A stretch of 33,779 nt of DNA from DATLZC01 sp037444005 (GCA_037444005.1 JBBING010000019.1:1-33779), one strand, 5' to 3'. Counted from the stretch's first letter, positions 22,104 to 30,711 are shown. Program-made: numbers and translations. The notes: generated by a model not told the origin, from the sequence alone.

Positions 22104-22374
22104 TCACGTCCTCGTCCTCGAACGGCTCGCCGGCAAGCGGCTCTTCGGTGTCTTCCTCGGCGGCATACACCGCCGCGCGTTCGGCGAACGCCTGACGCAG
22201 CCGCGTGACTCGGAGCTCGGCTTCGTCGAGCAGCTCCTGGCATCGCTTCGCCAGCCGCATCCCCTCTTCGTAGAGCGCGATCGCGTCTTCCAGCGAGAGG
22301 CCCCCTCGCTCGAGCTTCTCGACCGTCTCCTCCAGCCGCCGGTAGAGCGTCTCGAACGATTCGCGTCGCGTCAT
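22096..22374 (-). CDS. xseB: Exodeoxyribonuclease VII small subunit
   Basis: 92 residues. The family core is SFETLYRRLEETVEKLERGGLSLEDAIALYEEGMRLAKRCQELLDEAE, a long helical hairpin that binds XseA, followed by an acidic low-complexity tail. The ATG at 22374 overlaps the xseA stop (ATGA). Together the subunits degrade single-stranded DNA to oligonucleotides. The acidic tail of about 25 residues is longer than in E. coli. Confidence 0.93.
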   Translation of the reverse strand: MTRRESFETLYRRLEETVEKLERGGLSLEDAIALYEEGMRLAKRCQELLDEAELRVTRLRQAFAERAAVYAAEEDTEEPLAGEPFEDEDVSG

Positions 22375-23636
22375 GCGGGGTCGGCCTCCGGAACGGTGAA
22401 GAGCGGTGGTTGCTCGGCCGGCGTCGGGCGGGCTCGGAGGCGTCGCACCGACCGCACGCCTTCGACGCGCACGCCGAAGGTTCCATCCCGCACCCGCACG
22501 CCGAGGGGCTCGCCCGGATGGACGGCGCGGACGCTGCTCACGACGTGGTCGTCGCGCTGGACGATGGCGTACCCGCGCTCCAGCGTCGCCAGCGGGTCGA
22601 GCGAGCGCAGGCGCCAGCGATGCCCGCCGAGTTCGAGCGCCCGGTGGCGCAGCAGGGCGTCGATGGCGGCGCTCGCGCGCTGCGAGCGGTCGTCGACGGA
22701 CTGGCGCAGCCGGGCGAACTCGGGTTCGCGGCGGCTCATGCGCGACACGCAGGCTTCGACGGCGGCGCGCCCGTCGCGCAGCCGGTGGCGCACGGCCGAT
22801 TCCAGCGTCGCCGCCATGACGCCGAGATGGATGCTCAACTGCCGACGGTCGGGAGCGACGATCTCGGCGGCGGCGGACGGCGTCGGGGCGCGGACGTCGG
22901 CAACGAGGTCGGCGATGGTGGTGTCGGTCTCGTGGCCGACGGCGGACACAACGGGTACGGCGCTGCCGTAGATGGCCCGGGCGACGGGCTCGGAGTTGAA
23001 CGGCGCGAGCTCCTCGAGGGGCCCGCCGCCGCGCGCGACGATGATGACGTCGATATCGGGCGCGCGGTTCAGGGCGCGGATGGCGTCGACCACGCCCTCG
23101 ACGGCCTCGGGGCCCTGGACGGGCGTCGGCGCGAGGACGACTTCGGCGAGCGGCCAGCGGCGCTCGAGCACGTGGCAGATGTCGTGAAACACGGCGCCCG
23201 CGGGGGATGTGGCCACGCCGATGCGTTTCGGGAAGCGCGGCAGGGGGCGCTTACGGGCGGCTGCGAACAGGCCTTCCTGCTCCAGCTTCGCCTTCAGGCG
23301 CTCGATCTCCAACTGCAGCGCGCCGAGCCCTTCGGGCTGCACGAAGTCCACGATCATCTGGAGGTCGCCTCGCGGCTCGTAGAGAGAGACGCGTCCGTGG
23401 GCGACGACCTGCTGTCCGTTGTCGAGCTCCTGGGCGGCGCGGGCGCCGTAGGCGCTGCGGAAGAGCACGCAGCGCAGGGACGCCCGGGCGTCCTTCAGCG
23501 TGAAGTAGAGGTGTCCCGACGTGGCGCGGCTGAGGTTCGAAACCTCGCCCGAGACCCACAGGTCGCTGAGGTGGGCGTCGGTCTCGAACAGCTCACGCAG
23601 GTAGGAGGCGACCTGGGAGACAGTGTAGATGTCCAC
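22371..23636 (-). CDS. xseA: Exodeoxyribonuclease VII large subunit
   Basis: 421 residues from GTG 23636. The N-terminal OB fold (VSGEVSNLSRATSGHLYFTLKD) binds DNA. The catalytic domain carries RIGVATSPAGAVFHDI, VIIVARGGGPLEELAPFN and the GHETDTTIADLVADVRAPTPSAAAE motif typical of XseA. A coiled-coil and C-terminal segment LDPLATLERGYAIV follow. An in-frame TTG at 23672 would add 12 residues; neither start has a clear ribosome site. The promoter is probably in the AT-rich SufR-like operator region that it shares with the divergent suf operon. Confidence 0.92.
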   Translation of the reverse strand: MDIYTVSQVASYLRELFETDAHLSDLWVSGEVSNLSRATSGHLYFTLKDARASLRCVLFRSAYGARAAQELDNGQQVVAHGRVSLYEPRGDLQMIVDFVQPEGLGALQLEIERLKAKLEQEGLFAAARKRPLPRFPKRIGVATSPAGAVFHDICHVLERRWPLAEVVLAPTPVQGPEAVEGVVDAIRALNRAPDIDVIIVARGGGPLEELAPFNSEPVARAIYGSAVPVVSAVGHETDTTIADLVADVRAPTPSAAAEIVAPDRRQLSIHLGVMAATLESAVRHRLRDGRAAVEACVSRMSRREPEFARLRQSVDDRSQRASAAIDALLRHRALELGGHRWRLRSLDPLATLERGYAIVQRDDHVVSSVRAVHPGEPLGVRVRDGTFGVRVEGVRSVRRLRARPTPAEQPPLFTVPEADPA

Positions 23637-23723
23637 GAACGTATGATCGACGACGGGGGCGGCCCGAGGCAAGCGGTCCGGGCGGAGTGTTTGAGGCAGG
23701 CCGTCCGGCCCTTGACGGCGGGG

Positions 23724-23754
23724 AATTTAGAAGCAAAGTTTCATTTAAAGTCAA
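23724..23754 (-). promoter_or_regulatory. Possible promoter of xseA-xseB-purN-like
   Basis: On the minus strand, TTGACT (23754-23749) serves as -35, with candidate -10 boxes TCTAAA at 17 bp or TAAATT at 19 bp spacing. The -35 is one arm of the inverted repeat that forms the candidate SufR site. Confidence 0.4.
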
Positions 23755-23766
23755 AATTTCTTGACT
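23749..23766. promoter_or_regulatory. Candidate SufR operator, perfect inverted repeat
   Basis: AGTCAA (23749-23754), six bases, TTGACT (23761-23766). The site lies in the only strongly AT-rich patch of the window and the arms are the -35 boxes of two divergent promoters. The CAAC-N6-GTTG site of cyanobacterial SufR has the same 6-nt spacing. Binding is inferred. Confidence 0.6.
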
Positions 23767-23790
23767 ATTTGCGAAGCCGGCCGATAGCAT
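23761..23790 (+). promoter_or_regulatory. Promoter of the suf operon
   Basis: TTGACT (23761-23766) and TAGCAT (23785-23790) are 18 bp apart, giving a leader of about 35 nt before GTG 23831. The -35 overlaps the candidate SufR operator, so binding there would block RNA polymerase. Confidence 0.6.
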
Positions 23791-23830
23791 GGGGCCGTAG
23801 GGAGCGTCGCCTTCGGGCGGCGGACGCGTC

Positions 23831-24562
23831 GTGCAGACTACCCGAACCAAGGTCCTCGAGCACATTCGCCAGCGCGGCGAGAGCACGGCGGCCGAGGTGG
23901 CTGCGGCGTTGAACCTCAGCGTACCCGCGGCCCGCAGGCATCTCGATCTCCTGCGCGCTGAGGGGCTCGTAGACGTCCGGGTCGTCAGGCACGGCGTCGG
24001 CAGGCCGTCCTTCGTCTTCTTCCTGACGGAGGAGGCGGAGGAGCTGTCGCCGGCCGGGTACACCCGGCTGTTGACGCGCGTCGTCGACCGGCTCGTGCAT
24101 CTGGCGCCGGAGCGCGTGAGCGGCCGCGAAGGCCGCGAGCTGCTCGGGCAGGTGTTCGAGGAGGTCGCGCTGGACGTGGCCGAGGCCCATCGAGGTGAGG
24201 TCACCGGCGTGACCCTCGAGGAGCGGGTCGAGCAGGTGAGCGAGGCCCTGCGGAGCGAGGGGATCGTCGACACCTGGCGGCGGCTCGACACCGGTTACGT
24301 GCTGGCGAACCACGTCTGTCCGTACCGGCGCGCGGCGCTGGCGACGGAAGACGCCTGCCGGTCGGACCGTCTGGCGATTCAGCTCCTGCTGGACGCGCCG
24401 GTGGAGCAGGTGGGCAGGATCGCGGCGGGCGACCCGTGCTGTGAGTACGTGGTGCGCCTGCCGGAGACCGAGGAACGGATGGCGCGCAGGTCCCCGGCAG
24501 GGGCCGGCGCGAGCAGCGACAGGCCCGATGGGCCGTCGAGCGATGGAAGGGACGATGGGTAA
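23831..24562 (+). CDS. sufR: SufR-type iron-sulfur repressor of the suf operon
   Basis: A 243-residue winged-helix regulator. The N-terminal HTH covers about residues 5-60 (STAAEVAAALNLSVPAARRHLDLLRAEGLV and GVGRPSFVF). The C-terminal half carries cysteines in a cluster-binding arrangement: C163-x12-C176, then C203 and C204. SufR in cyanobacteria and mycobacteria uses a C-x12-C motif plus further Cys to hold a cluster, and represses suf when loaded. The start is GTG 23831. It is the first gene of the operon and overlaps sufC by 8 bp. The last 35 residues are a polar tail. Confidence 0.88.
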   Translation: MQTTRTKVLEHIRQRGESTAAEVAAALNLSVPAARRHLDLLRAEGLVDVRVVRHGVGRPSFVFFLTEEAEELSPAGYTRLLTRVVDRLVHLAPERVSGREGRELLGQVFEEVALDVAEAHRGEVTGVTLEERVEQVSEALRSEGIVDTWRRLDTGYVLANHVCPYRRAALATEDACRSDRLAIQLLLDAPVEQVGRIAAGDPCCEYVVRLPETEERMARRSPAGAGASSDRPDGPSSDGRDDG

Positions 24563-25343
24563 CGAGGTGCTGCTGGACGTCCGAGACCTCCATGTGAGCG
24601 TCGAGGGCAAGGAGATTCTGCGGGGTGTCGACCTGACGGTGCGGCGCGGCGAGGTGCACGCGCTCATGGGCCCGAACGGCTCGGGCAAGAGCACGCTGGC
24701 CCACGCGCTGATGGGGCATCCCCGGTATCAGGTGACGTCGGGCCAGGTGCTGTTCAAGGGCGAGGACATCCTCTCGCTGACGCCCGACGAGCGCGCCCGG
24801 CGGGGCATGTTCCTCGCGTTTCAGTATCCGCTGGCGATTCCCGGTGTCACGATGGTGAACTTCCTGCGCCAGTCGGCGAAGGCGGTGCGCGGCCAGGACA
24901 TGCCGGTGCGCGAGTTCCGTCAGCTCCTGAAGGAGACGCTGGACCTGTTGAAGATGGACGAGAACTTCGCTCGCCGGTACGTGAACGAGGGGTTCTCCGG
25001 CGGCGAGAAGAAGCGCGCCGAGATTCTGCAGATGGGCATCCTGCGCCCCGAGCTCGCCATCATGGACGAGACCGACTCCGGCCTCGACATCGACGCGCTG
25101 CGGACGGTCTCGGAAGGGGTGAACGCCCTGATGGGGCCGCACATGGCGGTCCTGCTCATCACGCACTACCAGCGCATCTTGAACTACATCAAGCCGCAGT
25201 TCGTGCATGTGCTGTACCGCGGCTGCATCATCACATCGGGCGGCCCGGAGCTCGCAACCGAGCTCGAAGAGCGCGGCTACGACTGGGTCATCCGGGAGTT
25301 CGCGGGCGAAGAAGCGCCCGCGGCCGAAGGAGTCGCATCATGA
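24555..25343 (+). CDS. sufC: SUF system ATPase
   Basis: 262-residue ABC-type ATPase of the SufBC2D scaffold. The Walker A motif GPNGSGKST is at residues 39-47, followed by a Q-loop in AFQYPLAIPG, the signature FSGGEKKR and the Walker B LAIMDETDSGLDID. The ETDSGLD sequence is diagnostic for SufC. ATG 24555 is chosen over ATG 24543 because GGAAGGG is correctly placed for it and it aligns with the family start. It ends in an overlap with sufB (ATGA). Soluble, cytoplasmic. Confidence 0.96.
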   Translation: MGNEVLLDVRDLHVSVEGKEILRGVDLTVRRGEVHALMGPNGSGKSTLAHALMGHPRYQVTSGQVLFKGEDILSLTPDERARRGMFLAFQYPLAIPGVTMVNFLRQSAKAVRGQDMPVREFRQLLKETLDLLKMDENFARRYVNEGFSGGEKKRAEILQMGILRPELAIMDETDSGLDIDALRTVSEGVNALMGPHMAVLLITHYQRILNYIKPQFVHVLYRGCIITSGGPELATELEERGYDWVIREFAGEEAPAAEGVAS

Positions 25344-26755
25344 CCACCAAGCCTGTCGACATCGGCATCGAGGGCTACAAGTGGGGCTTCCACGACGACG
25401 CGAAGTACGTCTTCAGGACCGAGAAGGGCCTGAGCGAGCGCGTGGTCCGTGAGATCTCCGCGGCGAAGAACGAGCCCTCGTGGATGACGGAGTACCGGGT
25501 CAAGGCGTACCACCACTTCATGGAGCGCCCGATGCCCACCGGCTTCTGGGGCGGGAACATCCAGAACTACCACCTGGACTTCGACGACATCTACTACTTC
25601 GCGCGCGCCGCGGACCGCCCCGGCAAGTCGTGGGACGACGTGCCCGAGTACATCAAGCGGACGTTCGATCGGCTGGGCATCCCCGAGGCCGAGCGGAAGT
25701 TTCTCGCAGGCGTGGGCGCCCAGTACGACTCGGAGGTCGTCTACCACAACATCCGTGAGGACCTGGCGAAGCAGGGCGTGATCTTCGTCGACACCGACAC
25801 TGCGGTGCGCGAGTATCCGGACCTGGTGCGCCAGTACTTCGGCACGGTCGTGCCGGCCAACGACAACAAGTTCGCCGCGCTCAACAGCGCGGTGTGGTCG
25901 GGCGGCAGCTTCATCTACGTGCCCGAGGGCGTGAAGGTGGAGATTCCGCTCCAGGCGTACTTCCGCATCAACGCGGAGAACATCGGGCAGTTCGAGCGGA
26001 CGCTCATCATCGCTTCCCCCGGGAGCTACGTCCACTACGTCGAGGGCTGTACGGCGCCCATCTACACCACGGACGCCCTGCACAGCGCTGTCGTCGAGAT
26101 CATCGTCCAGGAGGGCGCCCGCGTCCGCTACACGACGATTCAGAACTGGTCCACCAACGTGTTCAACCTGGTGACCAAGCGGGCGGTGGCGTACAAGGAC
26201 GCCGTCATGGAGTGGGTCGACGGCAACCTGGGCTCGAAGCTCACGATGAAGTACCCGAGCGTCTTCCTCATGGAGCCGGGCGCTCACGGGGAGATCCTGT
26301 CGCTCGCATTCGCCGGCCCGGGCCAGCATCAGGACGCCGGCGGGAAGATCATCCACGCCGCTCCCCACACCACGTCGGTCATCACCTCGAAGTCCATCAG
26401 CAAGGGCGGCGGGCGCACTAGCTACCGCGGCTACCTCAAGGTGTACCCCGGGGCCGAGGACGTGAAGTCGACGGTGCGCTGCGACGCGCTGCTGCTCGAC
26501 GAGAAGTCGCGGTCGGACACCTATCCGATCATGGAGATCGACGAGGACCGCGTGACCATCGGCCACGAGGCGACGGTGTCCAAGGTGGGTGAGGAGCAGC
26601 TCTTCTACCTGATGAGCCGGGGCATCGACGAGACAGAGGCGACGAAGATGATCGTGAACGGCTTCGTCGAGCCCATCGTCAAGGAGCTCCCTATGGAGTA
26701 CGCCGTGGAGCTCAACCGGCTCATCGAGCTGCAGATGGAGGGCGCCGTCGGCTAG
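25340..26755 (+). CDS. sufB: SUF scaffold subunit SufB
   Basis: 471 residues, the full family length. Conserved blocks include NEPSWMTEYRVKAYHHF, VPEGVKVEIPLQAYFRIN, EGCTAPIYTTDALHSAVVE and the C-terminal GHEATVSKVGEEQLFYLMSRG. R-C-D in STVRCDALLLDEKSRSDTYP contains the invariant Cys implicated in cluster assembly and sulfur transfer. It forms the SufBC2D complex that builds nascent Fe-S clusters. ATG 25340 overlaps sufC; sufD begins 28 bp after its stop. Confidence 0.96.
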   Translation: MTTKPVDIGIEGYKWGFHDDAKYVFRTEKGLSERVVREISAAKNEPSWMTEYRVKAYHHFMERPMPTGFWGGNIQNYHLDFDDIYYFARAADRPGKSWDDVPEYIKRTFDRLGIPEAERKFLAGVGAQYDSEVVYHNIREDLAKQGVIFVDTDTAVREYPDLVRQYFGTVVPANDNKFAALNSAVWSGGSFIYVPEGVKVEIPLQAYFRINAENIGQFERTLIIASPGSYVHYVEGCTAPIYTTDALHSAVVEIIVQEGARVRYTTIQNWSTNVFNLVTKRAVAYKDAVMEWVDGNLGSKLTMKYPSVFLMEPGAHGEILSLAFAGPGQHQDAGGKIIHAAPHTTSVITSKSISKGGGRTSYRGYLKVYPGAEDVKSTVRCDALLLDEKSRSDTYPIMEIDEDRVTIGHEATVSKVGEEQLFYLMSRGIDETEATKMIVNGFVEPIVKELPMEYAVELNRLIELQMEGAVG

Positions 26756-26783
26756 GCCGAGCGGCGCGATTCGAGGAGCGAAC

Positions 26784-28118
26784 GTGACGAGTGACGTGAT
26801 CGTGCCTGGACTGAGCGCGGAGGCGGTGCGCGAAATCGCGCGCACGCGCGACGAGCCCTCGTGGCTCCGCGAGCGGCGGCTGGCCGCGTGGGAGCGCTTC
26901 CAGGCGCTGCCGATGCCCGACCCGTACCAGGAGGAGTGGCGGCGGCTCGACCACAGCCGGATCGGCGTCAACGGCGTGCGGCCGTTCGCCGGCGCGCCCG
27001 GCCCTGTGTCGCGGCCGGCGGACCTCCCGGCGGCGATGCGTGCGCCCTGGGACGAGCGTGAGGAAACCGCCGGAAGGGTCCTGCAGCACAACTCGGAGGT
27101 CGTCCACCAGGGGCTGGACGAGACGCTGCGAGCGCAGGGCGTCGTGTTCTCCGACCTGCACACCGCCGCCCGCGATCACGAAGGACTGGTGCGCGAACGG
27201 CTGGGGACCGTCGTTCCCGACGGCGAATGGAAGTACGTCGCGCTGAACGCCGCCCTGTGGAGCGGGGGCGCGTTCGTCTATGTCCCCCGAGGCGTCGAGA
27301 TCGAGCTCCCGCTCACCTTCGGCGTCGGCGTGACGGAGCCCGGCCTCGCGGTCTTCCCGCGGCTGCTGGTGATCGCCGAGCGCGACGCGCGCGTCACCCT
27401 CATCGATGAGGCGTGGTCGCCGACGCTTGAAGGACGCGGTTTCGCGAGCGGCGTGGTCGAGCTCTTCGCGGACGACGGCGCGGCCATCCGGTACGTGAAT
27501 GTGCAGCGTTGGGGCCGCCACGTCAACAACTTCGCGACGATCCGGGCCAGGCTCGGACGCGACGCGCAGTTCCTGGCCATCATGGTCGGCATCGGCGGCG
27601 ACATCACCCGGCACACGTTGGAGGTGACGCTCGATCAGCCCGGGGCGCGGTCGGAGTTTCTCGGCGTGAGCTTCGGCGACGGGAGCCAGCATTTCGACTA
27701 CACGACGCTGCAGGACCATATCGCCGAGCACACGGTGAGCGACCTGCTCTTCAAGGCGGCGTTGAAGGACCGTGCGCAGGATGTGTGGTACGGTGTAGTG
27801 CGTATCCGGCCGACGGCGCACAACGCCGAGGCGAACCAGACCAGCCGGAACCTGCTGCTCAGCGACCACGCACGCGCCGCTCCCATCCCGATCCTCGAGA
27901 TCGAGGCGTGGGATGTGACGCGGTGCAGCCACGGCGCGACCGCGGGCCCGGTGGACCCGGAGCAGCTCTTCTACCTCCAGTCGCGCGGCATCCCGCGGCC
28001 CGAAGCCGAGCGGCTGCTCGTGGAGGGGTTCTTCGCCGACGTGCTGGAGCGTATCCCGTCGGAGGCCCTGCGGGGCCGCGTGGCGCGAGCGCTCGACGAA
28101 AAGCTGGCAGGAGGATGA
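26784..28118 (+). CDS. sufD: SUF scaffold subunit SufD
   Basis: 444-residue paralogue of SufB with the beta-helix core. It shares DEPSWLRERRLAAWERFQALPMPD near the N-terminus, FVYVPRGVEIELPL in the middle and CSHGATAGPVDPEQLFYLQSRGIP near the end. The central His used at the SufB-SufD interface is probably in this last block. GTG 26784 follows GAGGAGCGAAC. It is followed 7 bp later by the Rieske ferredoxin gene. Confidence 0.94.
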   Translation: MTSDVIVPGLSAEAVREIARTRDEPSWLRERRLAAWERFQALPMPDPYQEEWRRLDHSRIGVNGVRPFAGAPGPVSRPADLPAAMRAPWDEREETAGRVLQHNSEVVHQGLDETLRAQGVVFSDLHTAARDHEGLVRERLGTVVPDGEWKYVALNAALWSGGAFVYVPRGVEIELPLTFGVGVTEPGLAVFPRLLVIAERDARVTLIDEAWSPTLEGRGFASGVVELFADDGAAIRYVNVQRWGRHVNNFATIRARLGRDAQFLAIMVGIGGDITRHTLEVTLDQPGARSEFLGVSFGDGSQHFDYTTLQDHIAEHTVSDLLFKAALKDRAQDVWYGVVRIRPTAHNAEANQTSRNLLLSDHARAAPIPILEIEAWDVTRCSHGATAGPVDPEQLFYLQSRGIPRPEAERLLVEGFFADVLERIPSEALRGRVARALDEKLAGG

Positions 28119-28125
28119 TGAACAG

Positions 28126-28431
28126 ATGGCGCTGGTGACGGTAGCCCGAGTGTCGGACGTGGCCCCGGGGACGGTGAAGTACGTCGAGGCGAACGGCGCC
28201 CGCATCGCTCTGTGCAACGTCGACGGGAGGTTCTACGCTATCGATGACGTGTGTACGCATGACGGCGGGCCGTTGGACCAGGGCTACCTCGAGGGCACGA
28301 CCATCGAATGCCCGCGACACGGTGCCCGGTTCGACGTCACCACCGGACGGGTGCTGGCGCTTCCCGCCGTGCTGCCGTTGAAGACGTATCGGGTCGAAGT
28401 CGACGGCGACGAAGTGAAGGTCGAGGTCTGA
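28126..28431 (+). CDS. Rieske-type 2Fe-2S ferredoxin in the suf operon
   Basis: 101-residue cytoplasmic Rieske domain with cluster ligands C43-x-H45 (DVCTHDGG) and C62-x2-H65 (ECPRHGARFD). It resembles the ferredoxin subunit of ring-hydroxylating dioxygenases, but no oxygenase gene is near. Between sufD and sufS, as in several actinobacterial and Chloroflexota suf operons, it more likely supplies electrons for cluster assembly or serves as a cluster carrier (inference). ATG 28126 is 7 bp after sufD. The stop shares one base with the sufS start. Confidence 0.92.
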   Translation: MALVTVARVSDVAPGTVKYVEANGARIALCNVDGRFYAIDDVCTHDGGPLDQGYLEGTTIECPRHGARFDVTTGRVLALPAVLPLKTYRVEVDGDEVKVEV

Positions 28432-29729
28432 TGACGACAGCGCGAGGCGGAACGCCCGAACGGGACCTCTGGAACGGACGCGGCGACGTGCCGTTCGACG
28501 TCGCGCGGGTGCGCCGCGACTTTCCTATCCTCGAGCGGACCGTCAGAGGCAGGCCGCTGGTGTATCTGGACAACGCGGCGACGACCCAGAAGCCGCGACA
28601 GGTCATCGACGCGCTCGTCCGCTACTACGAGGGATACAACGCCAACATCCACCGCGGGCTGCACACGCTCGCCGAAGAAGCCACCGCGGCGTACGAGGAT
28701 GCGCGGGCCCGCGTCGCGCGCTTCATCGGCGCGCCTGGGCCGGAATGCGTGGTCTTCACACGCAACACGACCGAGTCCATCAACCTGGTGGCGCAGGCGT
28801 GGGGACGCGCCAACCTGAAGCGCGACGACGAGATCGTCATCACCGCGATGGAGCACCACAGCGACATCATCCCGTGGCAGCTCATCGCGCGCGAGACGGG
28901 CGCCACGATTCGCGTCATCCCCATCGACGACGAGGGCGAGCTCGTGCGGGACGAGGCCGAACGCATCATCGGCTCGCGCACGAAAGTCGTGGCCGCCGCG
29001 CATATGTCGAACGTGCTCGGCACCATCAACGATGTCGCGCGGCTCGCGCGGCTCGCGCACGCCGTGGGAGCGATCGTGGTGGTGGACGGCGCGCAGAGCG
29101 TCCCCCACCTTCCGGTGAGCGTGCGGGAGCTCGACTGCGACTTCCTGGCGTTCTCCGCCCACAAGATGCTGGGGCCGACGGGCGTGGGCGCGCTGTACGG
29201 CAGACGCGAGCTGCTCGAGAGCATGGAGCCGTTCCTGGGCGGCGGCGAGATGATCCGCAGGGTCGACTACACCACGGCGACGTGGAACGACATCCCGTGG
29301 AAGTTCGAGGCGGGAACGCCGAACATCGCGGACGTCATCGCCTTCGGAGCGGCCATCGACTACCTCGAGCGGCTGGGAATGGGCGCCGTCCGGGCCCACG
29401 AGATCGACCTGACGACCTACGCCCTCGAGCGGTTGTCCGAGGTTGAAGGTGTGACCATCTACGGGCCGAAGGACCCCGCGCGGCGGGGTGGCGTCGTCGC
29501 GTTCAACTTCGGGGACATCCACCCGCACGACCTGGGGCAGATCCTCGACGGATACGGCGTCGCGGTGCGCGCGGGGCACCACTGCGCGCAACCGCTCATG
29601 CGCCGGCTGGGCGTCGTGGCGACGGCGCGAGCCAGCTTCTACGTCTACAACACCCGGGAGGAGATCGACGTTCTGGTCGAGGGCATCAGGGCGTCGTTGA
29701 ACGTATTCGGTCATGCCGTCCGTACCTGA
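28431..29729 (+). CDS. sufS: Cysteine desulfurase
   Basis: 432 residues, group II cysteine desulfurase. The PLP Lys is K245 in AFSAHKMLGPTG, the persulfide-forming Cys is C385 in RAGHHCAQPLM, and the substrate region is TRNTTESINLVA. Short active-site loops around C385 are typical of SufS and need a partner such as SufU, which is the next gene and overlaps by 17 bp. It supplies sulfur from cysteine for cluster assembly. ATG 28431 directly follows the Rieske gene (TGATG). Confidence 0.95.
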   Translation: MTTARGGTPERDLWNGRGDVPFDVARVRRDFPILERTVRGRPLVYLDNAATTQKPRQVIDALVRYYEGYNANIHRGLHTLAEEATAAYEDARARVARFIGAPGPECVVFTRNTTESINLVAQAWGRANLKRDDEIVITAMEHHSDIIPWQLIARETGATIRVIPIDDEGELVRDEAERIIGSRTKVVAAAHMSNVLGTINDVARLARLAHAVGAIVVVDGAQSVPHLPVSVRELDCDFLAFSAHKMLGPTGVGALYGRRELLESMEPFLGGGEMIRRVDYTTATWNDIPWKFEAGTPNIADVIAFGAAIDYLERLGMGAVRAHEIDLTTYALERLSEVEGVTIYGPKDPARRGGVVAFNFGDIHPHDLGQILDGYGVAVRAGHHCAQPLMRRLGVVATARASFYVYNTREEIDVLVEGIRASLNVFGHAVRT

Positions 29730-30189
29730 GCCCCAGTTCGACGAGCTCTATCGGGAGCTCATCCTCGACCACTACCGCAATCCACGCAACCGGGCGCCGC
29801 TCGAGCGTCCGGACGTCGTCGCCGAGGGCTACAACCCCTTGTGCGGCGACGAAGTGACGCTGGAGCTCAAGTTCGACGATGACCGGGTGGCCGAGGTGTC
29901 GTTCCACGGACACGGCTGCTCCATCAGCCAGTCGTCCGGTTCGATGATGAGCGAGGCGATCAAGGGACGAACCGTCGATGACATCCGGCGCCTGTCGGAA
30001 AAGTTCAAGGCGATGGTCACCAATCCCGAGGCGGAGCCCGACCCGGAGCTGGGCGACCTCGAAGCGCTGCATGGCGTCGCCAAGTTCGCGGTGCGGGTGA
30101 AGTGCGCGACGTTGCCGTGGCATACGCTGGAGGACGGCCTCGCTCGACGACGCAACGGCGTCACGCACGTGACGCACGAGGAGACGTGA
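29713..30189 (+). CDS. sufU: Zinc-dependent sulfurtransferase SufU
   Basis: 158 residues of the IscU-like fold. The ligand residues are C44 and D46 (NPLCGDEV), C69 (HGHGCSIS) and C131 (VKCATLPW), and the extra segment between the second and third Cys is that of SufU rather than IscU. SufU holds zinc and accepts the persulfide from SufS by ligand swapping in Bacillus. ATG 29713 lies inside sufS. No SufE is seen in the operon, consistent with a SufS-SufU pair. Confidence 0.95.
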   Translation: MPSVPEPQFDELYRELILDHYRNPRNRAPLERPDVVAEGYNPLCGDEVTLELKFDDDRVAEVSFHGHGCSISQSSGSMMSEAIKGRTVDDIRRLSEKFKAMVTNPEAEPDPELGDLEALHGVAKFAVRVKCATLPWHTLEDGLARRRNGVTHVTHEET

Positions 30190-30224
30190 GGCGGATGGCT
30201 GCGGCGACCTCAGGAGGCGGAAAG

Positions 30225-30545
30225 ATGACGACGAAGGGGCTGCTGTCCAAGGAGCTCATCATGGAGCGCCTGAAGGACGTGTTCGATCCGGAGATCCAGA
30301 TGAGCATCGTCGAGCTCGGCCTGGTGTACGACGTCCAGATCGAGGACGACGGCACGGTCATCGTCACGTACACGCTGACGAGCCCGGGTTGCCCGCTGGG
30401 CCCGGTGATCGACGGGCAGATTCAGGACGCGCTGATGGACCTGCCCGGGGTGAAGCGCGTCGAGCCGCGGCTGACGTTCAGCCCGCCGTGGGACCCGCGG
30501 ACCATGGCGAGCGAGGACGTGAAGATGGCCCTGGGGATTTGGTAA
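30225..30545 (+). CDS. MIP18/PaaD-like iron-sulfur assembly protein (SufT-type)
   Basis: 106 residues of the DUF59 family. The motifs are FDPEIQMSIVELGLVYDV and LTSPGCPLGP with the invariant C56. Members next to suf genes act in Fe-S maturation under iron limitation in Gram-positive bacteria. Those in phenylacetate clusters work on a mono-oxygenase, which is not present here. ATG 30225 is preceded by AGGAGGCGG; an upstream ATG at 30195 is less well placed. It is the last gene of the operon. Confidence 0.9.
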   Translation: MTTKGLLSKELIMERLKDVFDPEIQMSIVELGLVYDVQIEDDGTVIVTYTLTSPGCPLGPVIDGQIQDALMDLPGVKRVEPRLTFSPPWDPRTMASEDVKMALGIW

Positions 30546-30553
30546 TCGCAGGC

Positions 30554-30582
30554 TTGTCAAACGGAAGCGGGCTCGTTACCAT
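30554..30582 (+). promoter_or_regulatory. Promoter P1 in the suf-gltB gap
   Basis: TTGTCA (30554-30559) and TACCAT (30577-30582) are 17 bp apart, starting 9 bp after the SufT-type stop codon. A transcript from here would begin near 30589 and meet a terminator within 90 nt. Confidence 0.55.
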
Positions 30583-30588
30583 TCGCGA

Positions 30589-30683
30589 CACATCCGGGGG
30601 AGGCTGAGGCGCGAGGTGGCGCGCGCCGCTCCGGCGTCGCCGGAGCCGCGACGAGGCGAGGGCCCTGGCCCTCGTTCTTACTT
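30589..30683 (+). ncRNA. Candidate short leader or small RNA between suf and gltB
   Basis: The predicted P1 product is about 95 nt. It contains a perfect hairpin GCTCCGGC-GTC-GCCGGAGC (30628-30646) and ends at the intrinsic terminator at 30657-30683. It could be a free small RNA or an attenuated leader of gltB. A possible 31-codon leader frame (GTG 30616 to TGA 30711) covers the terminator, but its codon content gives little support. Confidence 0.35.
30657..30683 (+). terminator. Intrinsic terminator after the suf operon
   Basis: CGAGGGC-CCTG-GCCCTCG (30657-30674) is a 7-bp stem with a 4-nt loop followed by TTCTTACTT. This is the best classical terminator in the window. It would stop both suf read-through and P1 transcripts before gltB. 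Confidence 0.7.
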
Positions 30684-30711
30684 CCCGGATCGGCCCCGCG
30701 GCGAGCTTTGA

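Noticed and set aside
25277..28217. Long minus-strand open frames opposite sufB and sufD
   Set aside because: They mirror well-identified SUF genes, have biased Arg/His/Val composition and show no motif.
28126..28431. Rieske protein as part of a ring-hydroxylating dioxygenase
   Set aside because: No oxygenase alpha or beta subunit or reductase gene is nearby; tight placement between sufD and sufS points to the SUF system.
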